In this document: piece by piece, positions 30,994-41,535 of the stretch
Layout of the letters: every line of letters starts with the position of its first letter
Position numbering within the stretch: the stretch's first letter is position 1
NCBI RefSeq assembly: GCF_037176765.1
Contig: NC_090025.1
Location: 14,685,545-14,749,544 of the forward strand
Source of the DNA: Anolis sagrei
Taxonomy: Eukaryota > Chordata > Lepidosauria > Squamata > Anolidae
Length of the DNA stretch: 64,000 bases
Direction of reading: 5' to 3'
Translations under genes and position numbers: made by a program
Notes under the pieces: generated by a model
Told to the model about the DNA's origin: nothing
The model's input: the letters and a program-made list of their open reading frames with translations, nothing else
The model's database searches: none

Positions 30994-32028
30994 TAGTGTT
31001 TCCCAACCTGATGGGTCGGGACCCCTAGGGGGGTCGACAGGGGGTGTCAGAGGGGTCTCCAAAGACCACCAGAAAACAGTATTTTCTGTTGGTCATGGGG
31101 TTCTGTGTGGGAAGTTTGGTCCAATTCTCTCATTGGTGGGGTTCAGAATGTTCTTTGACTGTAGGTGAACTATTCAATCCCAGCAACTACAACTCCCAAA
31201 TGTCAATGTCTATTTCCTCCAAACTCCACCAGTAGCCTCATTTGAGTATATTGAGTATTTGTGCCAAGTTTGGTCCAGATCCATCATTATTTGAGTCCAC
31301 AGTGCTCTCTGGATGTAGGTGAACTGCAACTCCAAAACTCAGTCAATGCCCACCAATCCCTTCCAGTATTTTATGTTGGTCATGGGTGTTCTGTGACTTG
31401 CAGTTTCTCGGGTCGCTCCTGACACGACAAAAAAAACAAACAAACCAAACCAACCATTGGTAGAGTTCAGAATGCTCTTTGACTATAGGTGAACTATAAA
31501 TCCCAGCAACTACAACTCCTAAATGTCAATGTCTATTTTCCCCAAACTCCACCAGTGCTCTCATTTGAGTATATTGAGTATTTGTGCCAAATTTGGTCCA
31601 GATCCATCATTATTTGAGTCCACAGTGCTCTCTGGATGTAAGTGAACTACAAATCCAAAATTCAAAGTCAATGCCCACCAATCCCTTCCAGTATTTTATG
31701 TTGGTCATGGGAGTTCTGGGTCTCAAGTTTGGTTCAATTACCTCATTGGTAGAGTTCAGAATGCTCTTTGATTGTAGGTTAACGATAAACCCCAGAAACT
31801 ACAACTCCCAAATGACAAAATCAATCCCTTGCAGTATTCAAATTTGGGTATATCAGGTATTTGTGCCAAATTTGGTGCACCGAATAAAAATACATCCTGT
31901 GTATTAGATATTTACACTACGATTCGTAACAGTAGGAAAATTACAGGTATGAAGTAGCAACGAATTTAATTTTATGGTTGGGGGTCACCACAACATGAGG
32001 AAATGTATTTAGGGGTTGAGAATCACTG
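30994..32028 (+). mobile_element. SPIN-type non-autonomous hAT, complete with TSD
   Basis: A perfect 8-bp TSD CCTTATAG lies at 30986-30993 and 32029-32036. The left end is TAGTGTTTCCCAACCTGATG and the right end AGGGGTTGAGAATCACTG. The SPIN subterminal block (GATTCGTAACAGTAG, GAAGTAGCAACG, TATGGTTGGGGGTCACC) is next to the right end. A short SINE tail fragment (about 31396-31450) is inserted in it. Confidence 0.92.
31396..31450 (+). mobile_element. SINE tail fragment
   Basis: GACTTGCAGTTTCTCGGGTC and GCTCCTGACACGAC followed by an A-rich tail; a strongly 5'-truncated member of the 46874 SINE family. Confidence 0.8.
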
Positions 32029-32041
32029 CCTTATAGTGAGT

Positions 32042-32332
32042 CAGTGAATTCAATAGTGTGTTCTTGAGGTGCATCTAAAGGCATGGGCAAACTTCGGCCC
32101 TCCAGTTGTTTTGGACTTCAACTCCCACCATTCCTAACAGTGAATTCAATAGTGTGTTCTTGAGGTGCATCTAAAGGCATGGGCAAACTTCGGCCCTCCA
32201 GGTGTTTTGGACTTCAACTCCCACCATTCCTAACAGTGAATTCAATAGTGTGTTCTTGAGGTGCATCTACAGACATGGGCGAACTTTGGCCCTCCAGGGC
32301 TGAAGTTTGGAGGGCCGAAGTTTGTGCATACC
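32042..32332. repeat. 96-bp tandem repeat, about 2.7 copies, built on a MITE half
   Basis: CAGTGAATTCAATAGTGTG recurs at 32042, 32138 and 32234, an exact 96-bp period. Each unit holds ordinary flank plus one arm of the CAGGCATGGGCAAACTT MITE. The third unit runs into an inverted arm ending near 32332. Confidence 0.9.
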
Positions 32333-32489
32333 TGATCTACACTGTAGAATTAATGCAGTTTGATGCCACTTTAACTGTGGAGTCATGGCATTCATAGTTT
32401 TGCAAGGACTTTAATATTTTTGGCAAATGTGTGCTGCTGCTTCAGGAATACCATTGTATTGAGCCATGGCAATTCAAGTGGTGTGAAAT
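32333..32489. mobile_element. Palindromic MITE (AATTAATGCAGTTTGACACC family)
   Basis: CTACACTGTAGAATTAATGC on the left and GCCATGGCAATTCAAGTGGT on the right are the inverted arms; the distal right end is lost. Confidence 0.7.
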
Positions 32490-33085
32490 TGGCAGGCATC
32501 CTCAGAGGTTGTGAGGTCTGCTGGAAACTAGGCAAGTGAGGTTTATATATCTGTGGAATGTCCAGGGTGGGAGAAAGAACTCTTGTAAACTTGGGGTAAG
32601 TGTGAATGTTGCAGTTGGCCGCCTTGATTAGCATTGAATGGGCTTATAGCTTCAAAGCCTGGCTGGTTGCTGCCTGGGAGAATCCTTTGTTGAGAGGTTA
32701 GCTGGCTCTGATTGTTTCCTGTCTGAAATTCCTTTGTTTTTGTGTGTGTTGCTCTTTATTTACTGTCCTGATTGTAGAGTTTTTAAAATACTCATAGGCA
32801 GATTTTGTTCACTTTCATGGTTTCCTCTTTTCCATTGAAATTGTCCACATCATGCTTGTTGTTTTCAATGGCTTCTCAGTGTAGTCTGACATGGTACTTA
32901 CTAGAGTGGTGGACCACTCATGAAACCATGAAAATGAACAAAATCTGGCTACCAGTTTTTTAAAACCCCTCTAAAATCAGGACAGTAAATAAAGAGCAAG
33001 ACTCAAGAAATGGGAATTCCAGACAAGAATCAATCAGGGCCAGCTAACACCTCCCAACAAAGGGTTCTCCCAGGCTGCAATCACC
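32490..33085. mobile_element. Penelope-like element copy F, head-to-head pieces
   Basis: 32490-32900 is antisense element tail (pLTR edge CAGGCATCCTCAGAGG, then the reverse of HKH..NFNG and MKVNKI-like codons). 32924-33085 is the same tail in sense orientation (MKMNKIWLPVF at 32930). The junction of the two is a large inverted repeat. No target duplication was identified. Confidence 0.75.
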
Positions 33086-33300
33086 CAGGCTTTGAACTTC
33101 TCCAGTTTGTTGTTATTGTGTGCCTTCAAATCATTTCTGATTTATGGGGTCCCTGAGGCGAAACAATCACAGGGAGTACATCTACATTGTAGAATGAATA
33201 CAGCTTGACGCCGCCTTAACTGCCATTGCTCAAAGTTATACAATCATGGGCAAACTTTGGCCCTCCAGGTGTTTTTGGACACCAACTCTCACATTGTAAA
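33086..33300. mobile_element. SINE-MITE composite, inverted partner of 43845-44075
   Basis: A SINE piece (TTGTTGTTATTGTGTGCCTTC) is joined to a MITE piece (GTAGAATGAATACAGCTTGA) by CACAGGGAGTACATCTAC. The same join and both outer edges recur in inverted form near 43.9-44.07 kb. Confidence 0.75.
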
Positions 33301-33303
33301 AGG

Positions 33304-33430
33304 CAGGCATGGGCAAACTTCAGCCCTCCAGATGTTTTGGACTTCAACTCCCACAATTCCTGATAGGCTGATAGGAATTGTGGGAGTTGAAGTCCAAAAC
33401 ATCTGGAGGGCTGAAGTTTGCCCATGCCTG
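33304..33430. mobile_element. Near-perfect palindromic MITE (CAGGCATGGGCAAACTT family)
   Basis: About 60-bp arms (CAGGCATGGGCAAACTTCAG .. CTGAAGTTTGCCCATGCCTG) differ by almost nothing around a very short centre, TGATAGGCTGATAGG. Confidence 0.88.
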
Positions 33431-34684
33431 GTTTAGGCACTTCAAAGACCATAGTATATTAGCCTACAGCACCTAGTATTGTTTGGTGGTCTCCCATGTA
33501 AGTACAGTTTGATATCTCCAAAATTATACACATGCGTGGTTGACCTAGTGACACTTTTGCTTTCAGTGTGCACAAACTTTGCTTTGTGCCCAAAATTATA
33601 GTAAGTAATATTACTTTTAGGGTATGAGAGTAAGGTGAGTCATAAATGATTTGCATGTTTACACTTGGATCCCATCTCCAAGATGTCTTATTATGTTTGC
33701 ATATGTGGTACACTAATTCCAAAATAAAATAAAAATAAAATCAGATATAAAGTCCCAAGGATTTGGACAAGAGATACTCAATCTGTACTAACCAGAGTAC
33801 AGGTTGAGTAAAAATGCCATCTAATGCTACACATTAGATAGTATTTTAAAATTTCACAGTGGATGCACAACCTCAGAAACAATGAAGTTGCCAGCTGTGA
33901 TTCTATGTGATGCTGAAATCCTTATTTCTTGGACCATTTTATATCATCTTTTCAAAGTGGACCAGGATCAGACAACAGGTTGTGAGAATGAAGGAGTATT
34001 CTCCTCAATCCCTCCAGTAGATACTGAGAAATATCAATATCCCATTATCCCCAATCCATTACTGGCTGTGGGTGCTGGGAGTTGTATTCCGATGCTTCTG
34101 AAGGGTACCGTTTTGAAGGATGGTTGCAAGAGCTCCAGAAAATCTCCTGCTTGAGATTTTGAGCCGGAGAAGCAAAAATTGCCCATCATCACAAAGTTAA
34201 GGTGCATGGCTGCTAAGATATTTTTCAATGAGAGGTAGCAGAAAATCCACAAAACTTTTCACTGTGTTTTGGATGTAAAAATGCAATGATAGAAAATCAA
34301 ACAACCTAAAATTTGGTGATGCCTTAGGGCACCCAAAACCTAGGGCAGCTTTTGTTATTTTTTTTTACCCTGCTCAATGGTAAGCCCCCTGCTTTGAAGT
34401 CCCTTGAAGTTAGGATATAATATTTCAGTGCTGATTGATATGGATCGTGCACTATTCCTGCCTTTGAACATAAGAACTGTCTAAGATCAGGATTAAGGAC
34501 CCCAAAGAGCAGACTAACCCAGATATAGCTTTCCAGGTTCAGACTGGGACCCTTTTACCTTTACTGCATGTCCTCTGACACCAAGCTAATACCCTTCCCC
34601 ATGAGATGACATAGTCCAGCAACCATGGACTACCAGGAATTGGCAACTTGTGGCAATCTACTTTGTGGACCTACTTCTGACTTT
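33431..34684. other. Mostly single-copy; 5S-like SINE scrap at 33445-33498
   Basis: CCTACAGCACCTAGTATTG and GGTGGTCTCCCATGTAAGT match the antisense 5S-rRNA-like part of the SINE at 44643. The rest has no recognised gene or repeat. Confidence 0.5.
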
Positions 34685-35290
34685 TTTAATCATGTCAGAA
34701 GCGACTTGAGAACATACTGCAAGTTGCTTCTGGTGCAAGAGAATAGGTTGTCTACAGAGACGTTGCCCTGGATGTGTTACCATACTGCTGGGAGGCATCT
34801 CTCATGCCCCCACAAGCTAGAGTTGACAGATGGTAGCTCATCCTGTCTTGTGGATTCAAACTGGCAACCTTCAGGTCAGCAACCCGACCCTCAGGTCAGC
34901 AGTCCAACTCGCTGTGGTTCCCAACCTTTTTTTAACCAGGGACGAATTGAGCAGGGACCACTCTCTGACATTAGGACCAAAACGGTTATGAATCAATTTT
35001 TGGTCAACTTTAGATTCAGTTTGGTTATTTGGGGTGCTGATTCAGAAAATTGCATTGGTTAGACCACACCAGCTCTAGTTTCTGGTACAGAACATATGCC
35101 ATCTAGTAGGCACCATCTGCTTGCCCACAGAAAACCATATTTAAGAAGCCTCATTACTATAAGAGGATTTTGCAAGACCTGTAGCTCTCGTTGCAACGGC
35201 GTAGTAATGGTGAGGCTGCGGACCATATTTTAGTTATTGTGGACCACAGGTTGGGAACCACTGATTTAACTCATTGTGCCACCTTGACTC
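34685..35290 (-). mobile_element. tRNA-derived SINE (CTCCTGACACGACAAAA-tail family), split by hAT
   Basis: 34685-34911 is the antisense body (CATGTCAGAAGCGACTTGAG). The tRNA-side end reappears at 35264-35290 (TTTAACTCATTGTGCCACC). Confidence 0.78.
34912..35263 (+). mobile_element. Non-autonomous hAT (GACCAGGGACCAC family) in SINE
   Basis: Ends CTGTGGTTCCCAACC and GGTTGGGAACCACTG. The body matches 19466 and 22660. The target duplication is not cleanly preserved. Confidence 0.85.
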
Positions 35291-35706
35291 AGGCATCTTG
35301 CACTGGAAATTCCAGAATATGAAAAAAAAATCTGAAATTGTCTGTATGGGTGGTCAAAATAGTGACACTTTTGCTTTTTGATTTTCCTCTGTACACAAAC
35401 TTGGATATTCAGTCTGTATGCCATTTTCTCAGTAGCATCTTTCAGACACAGAAATATGGGAGCATTTGGTCTCAAGAGACCTGAATATGCAAGTGAACAT
35501 GCCAGGTGAATGTCTGTTTAACAAGAACTTGGAAAACATAGGGTTTCCACAGTTTTCCAAACTGGGACTATAGTCTAGAAAAAAATTATTTTACCCTTTC
35601 CTCTCTATATAATCATTGAATACTGAATTGTACTTCAAAATATTTTTGGTGCCACCCAGTTTCAAAATTACTATCAAATAATGCTAGAGGCATAGTGCAT
35701 GCCAAC
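35291..35706. other. No gene recognised
   Basis: AT-rich with no recognised repeat. Confidence 0.4.
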
Positions 35707-35718
35707 ATTTGTTTATTG

Positions 35719-36263
35719 TGTTGTTGAAGGTTTTCATGGCTGGAATCACTGGGTTGTTGTGAGTTTTCCAGGCTGTATGGCCATGTTCCAGAAGCATTCT
35801 CTTCTGATGTTTTGCCCACATCTATGGCAGGCATCCTCAGAGGTTGAGGGATCTGTTGGAAGTTAGGCAAATACTGTAGAATTTATATATCTGTGGGATG
35901 TCCTGGGTGGGAGAAAGAACTCTTGTCTGCTTGAGAATCAATCGGGGCCACCTAACACCTCCCAATAAATAATTTCCCCAGGCAGCAATCAGCCAGGCAT
36001 TGAAGCTGCAAGCCCATTAAATGCTAATCAAGGTGGCCATTTGCAACATTCACAATCTGTCTCCAACAGACAAGAGTTCTTTCTCGCACCCTGGACACAG
36101 ATATATAAACCTCCCTTGCCTAGTTTCCAACAGTTCCCTCAACCTCTGAATATGCCTACCATAGATGTAGGTGAAACGTCAGGAGAGAGTGCTTCTGGAA
36201 CATGGCCATATAGCCCATGGCCATATAGCCCATGGCCGTATAGCCCAAAACTCTCAACAACCC
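35719..36263 (+). mobile_element. Penelope-like element copy G, two arms, TSD
   Basis: A perfect 12-bp TSD ATTTGTTTATTG (35707-35718, 36264-36275). The extension is at the left end and inverted arms at both ends. The right arm's hammerhead-like core has lost a conserved position (CTGAATA for CTGANGA). A 15-bp unit CCATGGCCATATAGC is tandemly triplicated near 36203-36245. Confidence 0.9.
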
Positions 36264-36275
36264 ATTTGTTTATTG

Positions 36276-37200
36276 CATTCCTCAGTTCTTTTAATGCACA
36301 TGTATCCTATAACAGGTTAGACATTTGTGCATTTCAAAGTTGGCTCTTTTATAGTTGTGTCTATACTTAAACAGCCGTCCTGTGTCTATACTTAAACTCA
36401 GTGGAGTCCAAGTTTGTAAAAATAAGGCAACTATGTCATTGATATGCTTGCCGATTAGCTCAAGCCTTTGGTACTCATTCAGCAGAAAAAGAACTACATG
36501 AAAATATTTCCTAGTTACAACTGCTACTCATAACTACTACTATTATTTTATAATGCCAGGACTGTGTTTAGTGCAGTATAGGACATGGGTGTGACATAGC
36601 TTGTATAGAGATATCTATTCTATCATCTGTGCCAGATATCAATTTTTAGACAGCCTGTTTGTTTGGAAAATAATCCCTCCCAGCAGTGTGCGATAAACAT
36701 TACGGCTGACATTACTCCGCTATGTTCTACTACCCTCCTCCTCCCAATTCTGACTGCTTGCAGGGAGCATTAAGATTTATTATCGTCTCAGTTGTCTCAG
36801 AGCTTTTCTTAGAGGAGACAAGTAAGTGATTGCATGACACAGGAACCTGAGTGTGTAATTGTGCATAACAACTCTTTCACTTGTTCCCATTCCATAGTCA
36901 CGCATGCTCCAGTTTGTGTTTATTTTTCCCTCCCATGGGCGCTTCGGTTGCCGGTGTAGTACTTGAACATCAAGTGGAAGGTTGTGTCTACATCCTTTGA
37001 TGCTATTTTGCTGTGTGATTTTTCTAAATCATGGGGATTTGTTGGTTGAATAGGTGAAGTTTCTTCATTGATAATGTAGATATGCTTTCCGAAATGGATG
37101 CTCATGGGTGGATTGTGTGCAATTAAAGCCACAGCTGGATGCTTTGCTCAGTAAACAGAGAACATGCTTGATTTGCCCTAAAAAGGGAAAAACTGTAGCA
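36276..37200. other. Single-copy intronic DNA; candidate conserved element about 36650-36910
   Basis: No repeat or exon recognised. 36650-36910 (ATAAACATTACGGCTGACATT and onward) looks undecayed. Confidence 0.35.
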
Positions 37201-37293
37201 CAGCGTTTTTCAACTTGGGGGTCGAGACCTGTGGGGGGTCACAAGGGGGTGTCAGAAGGGTCACCAAAACCATTACAAAACACAGTATTTTTC

Positions 37294-37514
37294 TGGGTTG
37301 TTGTAGGTTTTTTTTGGGCTATATGGCCATGTTCTAGAGGCATTCTCTCCTGAAGTTTTGCCTGCATCTATGGCAAGCATCCTCAGAGGCAAGCATCCTC
37401 ACTACCTCTGATGCAGGCAAAACGTCAGGAGGGAATGCTTCTAGAACATGGCCATATAGCCTGAAAAAACCTACAACAACCCAATGATTCCGGCCATGAA
37501 AGCCTTCGACAATT
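37294..37514 (-). mobile_element. Penelope-like element copy H inside SPIN
   Basis: TSD CAGTATTTTTC at 37283-37293 and CAGTATTTTC at 37515-37524 (one-base difference). It starts TGGGTTGTTG and ends with the extension GAAAGCCTTCGACAATT. Only the two arms are left, with a short internal deletion. Confidence 0.9.
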
Positions 37515-37877
37515 CAGTATTTTCCGTTGGTCATGGGGGTTCTGTATGGGAAGTTTGCCCCAATCCTATTATTGCTGGGGTTCAGATTGTTCTTTGATTG
37601 TAGGTGAACTATAAATCTCAGAGACTACAACTCCCAAATGCCAAGGTCTAAATTCCCCAAACTCCACTGGTGTTCACATTTGGGCATATTGAATATACGT
37701 ACCAAGTTTGATCCAAATCCATCATTGTTTCAGTCCACAGTACTCTCTGGATGTTGGTGAACTACAACTCCAAAACTCAAGGTCAATGCCTGTTATGCTT
37801 AAGCGGAATTTAGTCTGGTCCAATGCAAAAGACACAATAACTTTGCACAAAGGCAAGAGGAAAAAGGACAGAAAAAT

Positions 37878-38046
37878 GTATTGTCGAAGGCTTTCATGGC
37901 CGGAATCACTGGGTTGTTGTAGGCTTTTTCAGGCTATATGGCCATGTTCTAAAAGCATTCTCTCCTGACGTTTTGCCTGCATCTATGGCAAGCATCCTCA
38001 GAGGTAGTGAGTCCTCATATAGCCCGAAAAAACCTACAACAACCCA
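37878..38046. mobile_element. Penelope-like element copy I inside the solo LTR
   Basis: A perfect 12-bp TSD GGACAGAAAAAT (37866-37877, 38047-38058). It starts with the extension (GTATTGTCGAAGG) and ends AACAACCCA. A very short arms-only copy. Confidence 0.92.
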
Positions 38047-38339
38047 GGACAGAAAAATTTTACTTGTCAGCAGAGTCAAAACATAAACCTTCAGTGTTGT
38101 ATACAAAATAAACAGTGCAACAAACTTACATGGTCCTTGTAAGAATTACAGAATGCAAAGAGCATGGCTTCTTCATCTTTCTTAAAACGAGCAGCGCAAA
38201 CGGTTGAGCAAAATGCTGTGAGCATAAGCTGAACTGTATTCTAAACAAAGCAAAAGCTGAACTGTATTCTAAAACACATACAGTTATACCCCACCGGGTG
38301 TGGCTCAAATTTACTAGCTGACCTAGATTAGCAGCTGCA

Positions 38340-38425
38340 CATAATGATTATGTCATTATGTGCAGCTTTGAGTCCCCCTCGGGATGAGAAAAGCAGTATA
38401 CAAATACTGTAATAAATAAATAAAT
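38340..38425 (+). mobile_element. L2-type 3' tail
   Basis: GCTTTGAGTCCCCCTCGGG, GAGAAAAGCAGTATAC and (AAAT)n; followed by (AC)n at 38451-38470. Confidence 0.75.
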
Positions 38426-38876
38426 GATTAACAGTATAAGGTTTTCTTTAACACACACACACACACACACTTGGTGTTGATACTTTTACAACTTACTGTA
38501 ACAATGCCCACCAACCGCTTCCAGTATTTTCTGTTGGTCATGGGAGTTCTGTGTGCCAAGTTTGGTTCAATTTCATCACTGGTGGAGTTCCTAATGCTCT
38601 TTGATTGTAAGTGAACTATAAATCCCAGCAACTACAACTCCCAAATGACAAAATCAATCCTCCCAACCCCACCTTTATTCAAAAGTGGGTGTATCGGGTA
38701 TTTGGTCTACTGAATGAAAATACATCCTGCTCATCAGATATTTACCAGTACATTATGATTCATAACAGTAGCAAAATTACAGTTATGAAGTAGCATTGAA
38801 AATTATTTTATGGTTGAGGGTCGGCACAACACGAGGAACTGCATTAAGGGGTCGCGGCATTAGAAAGGTTGAGGGA

Positions 38877-38961
38877 GAAAAGGAAAGGGCTTTTGGCTGT
38901 TGGGAATTGTGGGAGTTGAAGTCCAAAACACCTGGAGGGCCAAAGTTTGCCCATGCCTGGT
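38877..38961. mobile_element. Half of a CAGGCATGGGCAAACTT MITE
   Basis: GGAGTTGAAGTCCAAAACAC and CAAAGTTTGCCCATGCCTGG, abutting the SPIN end directly. Confidence 0.85.
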
Positions 38962-38988
38962 GTAGACCGAGTCCTTGTTGTTTTTCAG

Positions 38989-39002
38989 CTGATGGAGGAC
39001 AG
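38989..39002 (+). CDS. Candidate 14-nt microexon of the signal-peptide gene
   Basis: CTGATGGAGGACAG is preceded by a good acceptor (TTGTTGTTTTTCAG) and followed by a good donor (GTAAGG). Joined to the phase-1 end at 30798 it reads ADGGQ and restores phase 0. The result, LQAE-ADGGQ, loosely resembles the LQAAAEFDGR start of nephronectin. Against it: a microexon this short occurs by chance in 33 kb, and a MITE ends only 27 bp upstream, so the branch point would lie in transposon DNA. Confidence 0.22.
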
Positions 39003-39661
39003 GTAAGGTTAACTGGCAACTAAAACAAATGGGACCTCTTTATTCAGGGATGGTATATGTTTGCATATGAGATGCTGGGGACAAGGTGAGGCTGTTGCTT
39101 TTTATGCGGTGCATGCGGGTTCTCAGAAGCATCTGTCTGGGAACTTTAAGGGAAGGAACCGGCTGCTAGACGTGAGTGGCTTTGATCTAATCCAGAAAGG
39201 CAGTTCTTATGTTTCATATGCCATGCAACAGCGCATCTGACACCCAATGGATTTAGTACAGCAGGATGAACGTGGCTTGATGTAAATGGATGTTCTTGTG
39301 CAGTACCCATCAAAAGCCCCGTGTGCCTTCGGTCTCCCATAGATCAGTTTGCTAATCTCGTCTATCACAACATTGCTTTATGCTGTGCATCATTATTACA
39401 AGCGTGACACCTGGTCCCACTGTGGGATGGATTGAGAGCAGTGCGTTCAGCAGGGGGTTTTCTGGCATTCAAGTGGAGTAGGTAGCCAAAAATCCCAAAA
39501 TTCTGTCTCATTTCACTCAAGGACAAGCATTATATCTAGCATGTAGAAATTTAGCATTCTGTTTATGAAAAGTCAATATGACATTTGAGGAAAGTTGCCA
39601 TTTCTCCAAGTTTCTATGTGTGAAATGAACTGAGGAGTAGAGGAATTTGACAAACTGAGCA
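39003..39661. other. Single-copy intronic DNA
   Basis: No recognised repeat except a short phrase (TTTGATCTAATCCAGAAAGG) common in squamate repeats. No exon with a plausible frame. Confidence 0.4.
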
Positions 39662-40383
39662 TAGAATCATAGAATTGGAAGAAGAGACCTCATGGGCCAT
39701 CCAGTCCAACACCCTGCCTAGAAGCAGGGATATTGCATTCAGAGCAGCCCTGACAGATGGCCATCCAGCCTCTGTTTAAAAGCTTCCAAAGAAGGAGCCT
39801 CCACCCTCCAGGGCAGGGAGTTCCACTGCTGAACGGCTCTCACAGTCAGGAAGTTCTTCCTCATGTTCAGATGGAATCTCTTCTCTTGTAGTTTGAAGCC
39901 ATTGTCCTGTGTCCTAGTCTCCAGGGAAGCAGAAAACAAGCTTGCTCCCTTCTCCCTGTGACTTCCTCTCACATATTTATACATGGCTATCATATCTCCT
40001 CTCAACCTTCTCTTCTTCAGGCTAAACATGCCCAGCTCTTTAAGCCACTCCTCATAGGGCTTGTTCTCTAGACCCTTAATCATTTTAGTCGCCCTCCTTT
40101 GGACATATTCCAGCTTGTCAATATCTCTCTTCAATTGTGGTGCCCAGAATTGGACACAATATTCCAAGTGTGGTCTAACCAAGGCAGAATAGAGGGGTAA
40201 CACTACTTCCCTAGATCTAGACACTATGCTCCTATTGATGCAGGCCAAAATCCCATTGGCTTTTTTTGCCGCCACATCACATTGTTGGCTCATGTTTAAC
40301 TTGCTGTCCACGAGGACTCCAAGATCTTTTTCACATGTACTCCTCTCGAGCTAGGCGTCCCCCATTCTGTATCTTTGCATTTT
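39662..40383 (-). mobile_element. CR1 LINE, longest copy in the window
   Basis: The minus-strand frame 39739-40311 is open for 190 residues. It begins in RT ([27 protein letters not shown]), continues [46 protein letters not shown], and ends with the CR1 tail [21 protein letters not shown]. The catalytic YADD box and the endonuclease are upstream of the truncation and absent. The lack of stops indicates a relatively recent copy. Confidence 0.96.
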
Positions 40384-40927
40384 GTTTTTTCTGCCTAAAA
40401 ATAGAAATTGAACAATAGAACAAATATTTTGCATCTTGTGTTAGTAGAATCAGATAGATGATAGGAAAGAGGTTTCAGTCTAGAGCAAGCCCTACTGGGA
40501 TTGATGGACATACGGATAGAGGGACACATAAGCCAAGCTGGCCCAAGGCAGCTTTTGAGGATGGTGAGCATTATAAAATAAAGCTTGGGAAAATAACTTT
40601 TTGGACTACTAATTTGAGAATTGATCGACATGCTGTCTGAGTGATTTCGGATTTGTGCTCCAACACAAATCTATAACTGTCATGGGCAAGCTTTCAAACT
40701 TGGGGGCTGCATGGCGGGCTGGAGAGGGATAGGTGGGCCAGGAGAGAGGGGGTTCTCCCCAAGCCCCCTCCCTGCTGTTTCCTACCCTTCCTCTTTTCTT
40801 TTGGAGGCAGAAAGTGAAGGAAACACAGGAAATGTTTGGATCCCAAAAGGGTGGGCCTTGGTCAGAATGAGATGGTGGACGGGAGATGAAAAGTGTATCC
40901 ATTAAACCCTGTATTGCCCACTCCTGA
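40384..40927. other. No gene recognised
   Basis: Small ORFs without domains. A CATGGGCAAGCTTTC sequence at 40681 may be the end of an unassigned DNA transposon whose other end is near 41600 (GGTTTGCCCATACCTG). Confidence 0.35.
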
Positions 40928-41283
40928 TATAGAATCCTAGAGCTGGAAAAGACCCCCAAGGGCTGCCCAGTCCAACCCCCTGCCATTCAGGAAGGCACAA
41001 TCAAAGCACTCCCGATAGACTGCCCTTGCTGAAAAGCCTACAGAGAAGGAGCCTCTACCATACTCCGAGGCAGCCTATGCCACTCTCCAGGAAGACCTTC
41101 CTAATCTTTTCAGTCTAATATCTTTCCCTGCCATTTGAAACCATTGCTTCCTTGTGCCCTGGTCTCTAGAGCAGCAGAAAGTCAGTTTTCTCCCTTCTCC
41201 TCAATGGGATATCTTTTTAATTCTTGAAACATATTTCTCATGTTCCCTCTCTAACTTGTCTTCTCCCAGCTAAACATCTCCCA
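40928..41283 (-). mobile_element. Old CR1 LINE 3' end
   Basis: GAATCCTAGAGCTGGAAAAG, CCAACCCCCTGCCATTCAGG and TTTGAAACCATTGCTTCC; clearly more diverged than the copy at 39662. Confidence 0.82.
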
Positions 41284-41535
41284 GGAGGAAAGGAGGAAGA
41301 AAAAAGCGAAGGGAGGGAGGGAGGAAGAGATGGATGGAACGAAGGGTACAAGGGAATGGAGGAAGGAAGAAAAGATAGAAGGAGGGAGGGAGGGAGGGAG
41401 GGAGGGAAGGAAGGAAGGAAGGAGAAAAGGAAAGAGAGAACGAAGGAAGGATGAAAGGGTGGAAGTGAAGGACGGAGAAAAGGAAGGAAAGAAGGAGGAA
41501 GATAAGAGAGAAGGAAGGAAGGCTAGGATGGTGTG
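41284..41535. repeat. Polypurine tract (GGGA/GGAA-rich)
   Basis: About 250 bp almost wholly A and G on the plus strand, centred on (GGGA)n and (GGAA)n at 41380-41420. It grew from the 3' side of the CR1 copy. Both overlapping ORFs are low-complexity shadows. Confidence 0.92.

Larger units (their letters stand above)
37791..38503 (-). mobile_element. Solo LTR of an endogenous retroelement
   Basis: It begins TGTTATGCTT and ends TTACTGTAACA (TG..CA), with a perfect 5-bp TSD ATGCC (37786-37790, 38504-38508). It holds Penelope copy I and probably an L2-type tail; net length about 0.45-0.53 kb. No internal coding region remains. Orientation and family are uncertain. It is a fossil younger than the SPIN host copy. 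Confidence 0.75.
37201..38876 (+). mobile_element. SPIN-type hAT carrying three insertions
   Basis: The left end is CAGCGTTTTTCAACTTGGGG (37201) and the right subterminal SPIN block ends GCATTAGAAAGGTTGAG (38876), losing the last few bases. Removing a Penelope copy (37294-37514) and a solo LTR (37791-38503) leaves one continuous SPIN-type element. Confidence 0.88.

Noticed and set aside
29979-31028. 349-aa plus-strand ORF across the promoter and exon 1
   Set aside because: It is open because the CT-rich strand lacks stops. Only 30732-30798 looks coding; it reads through a good donor at 30799 and into a SPIN element.
34625-35062. 145-aa plus-strand ORF
   Set aside because: It runs through an antisense SINE and into a hAT, so it is a chance chimera.
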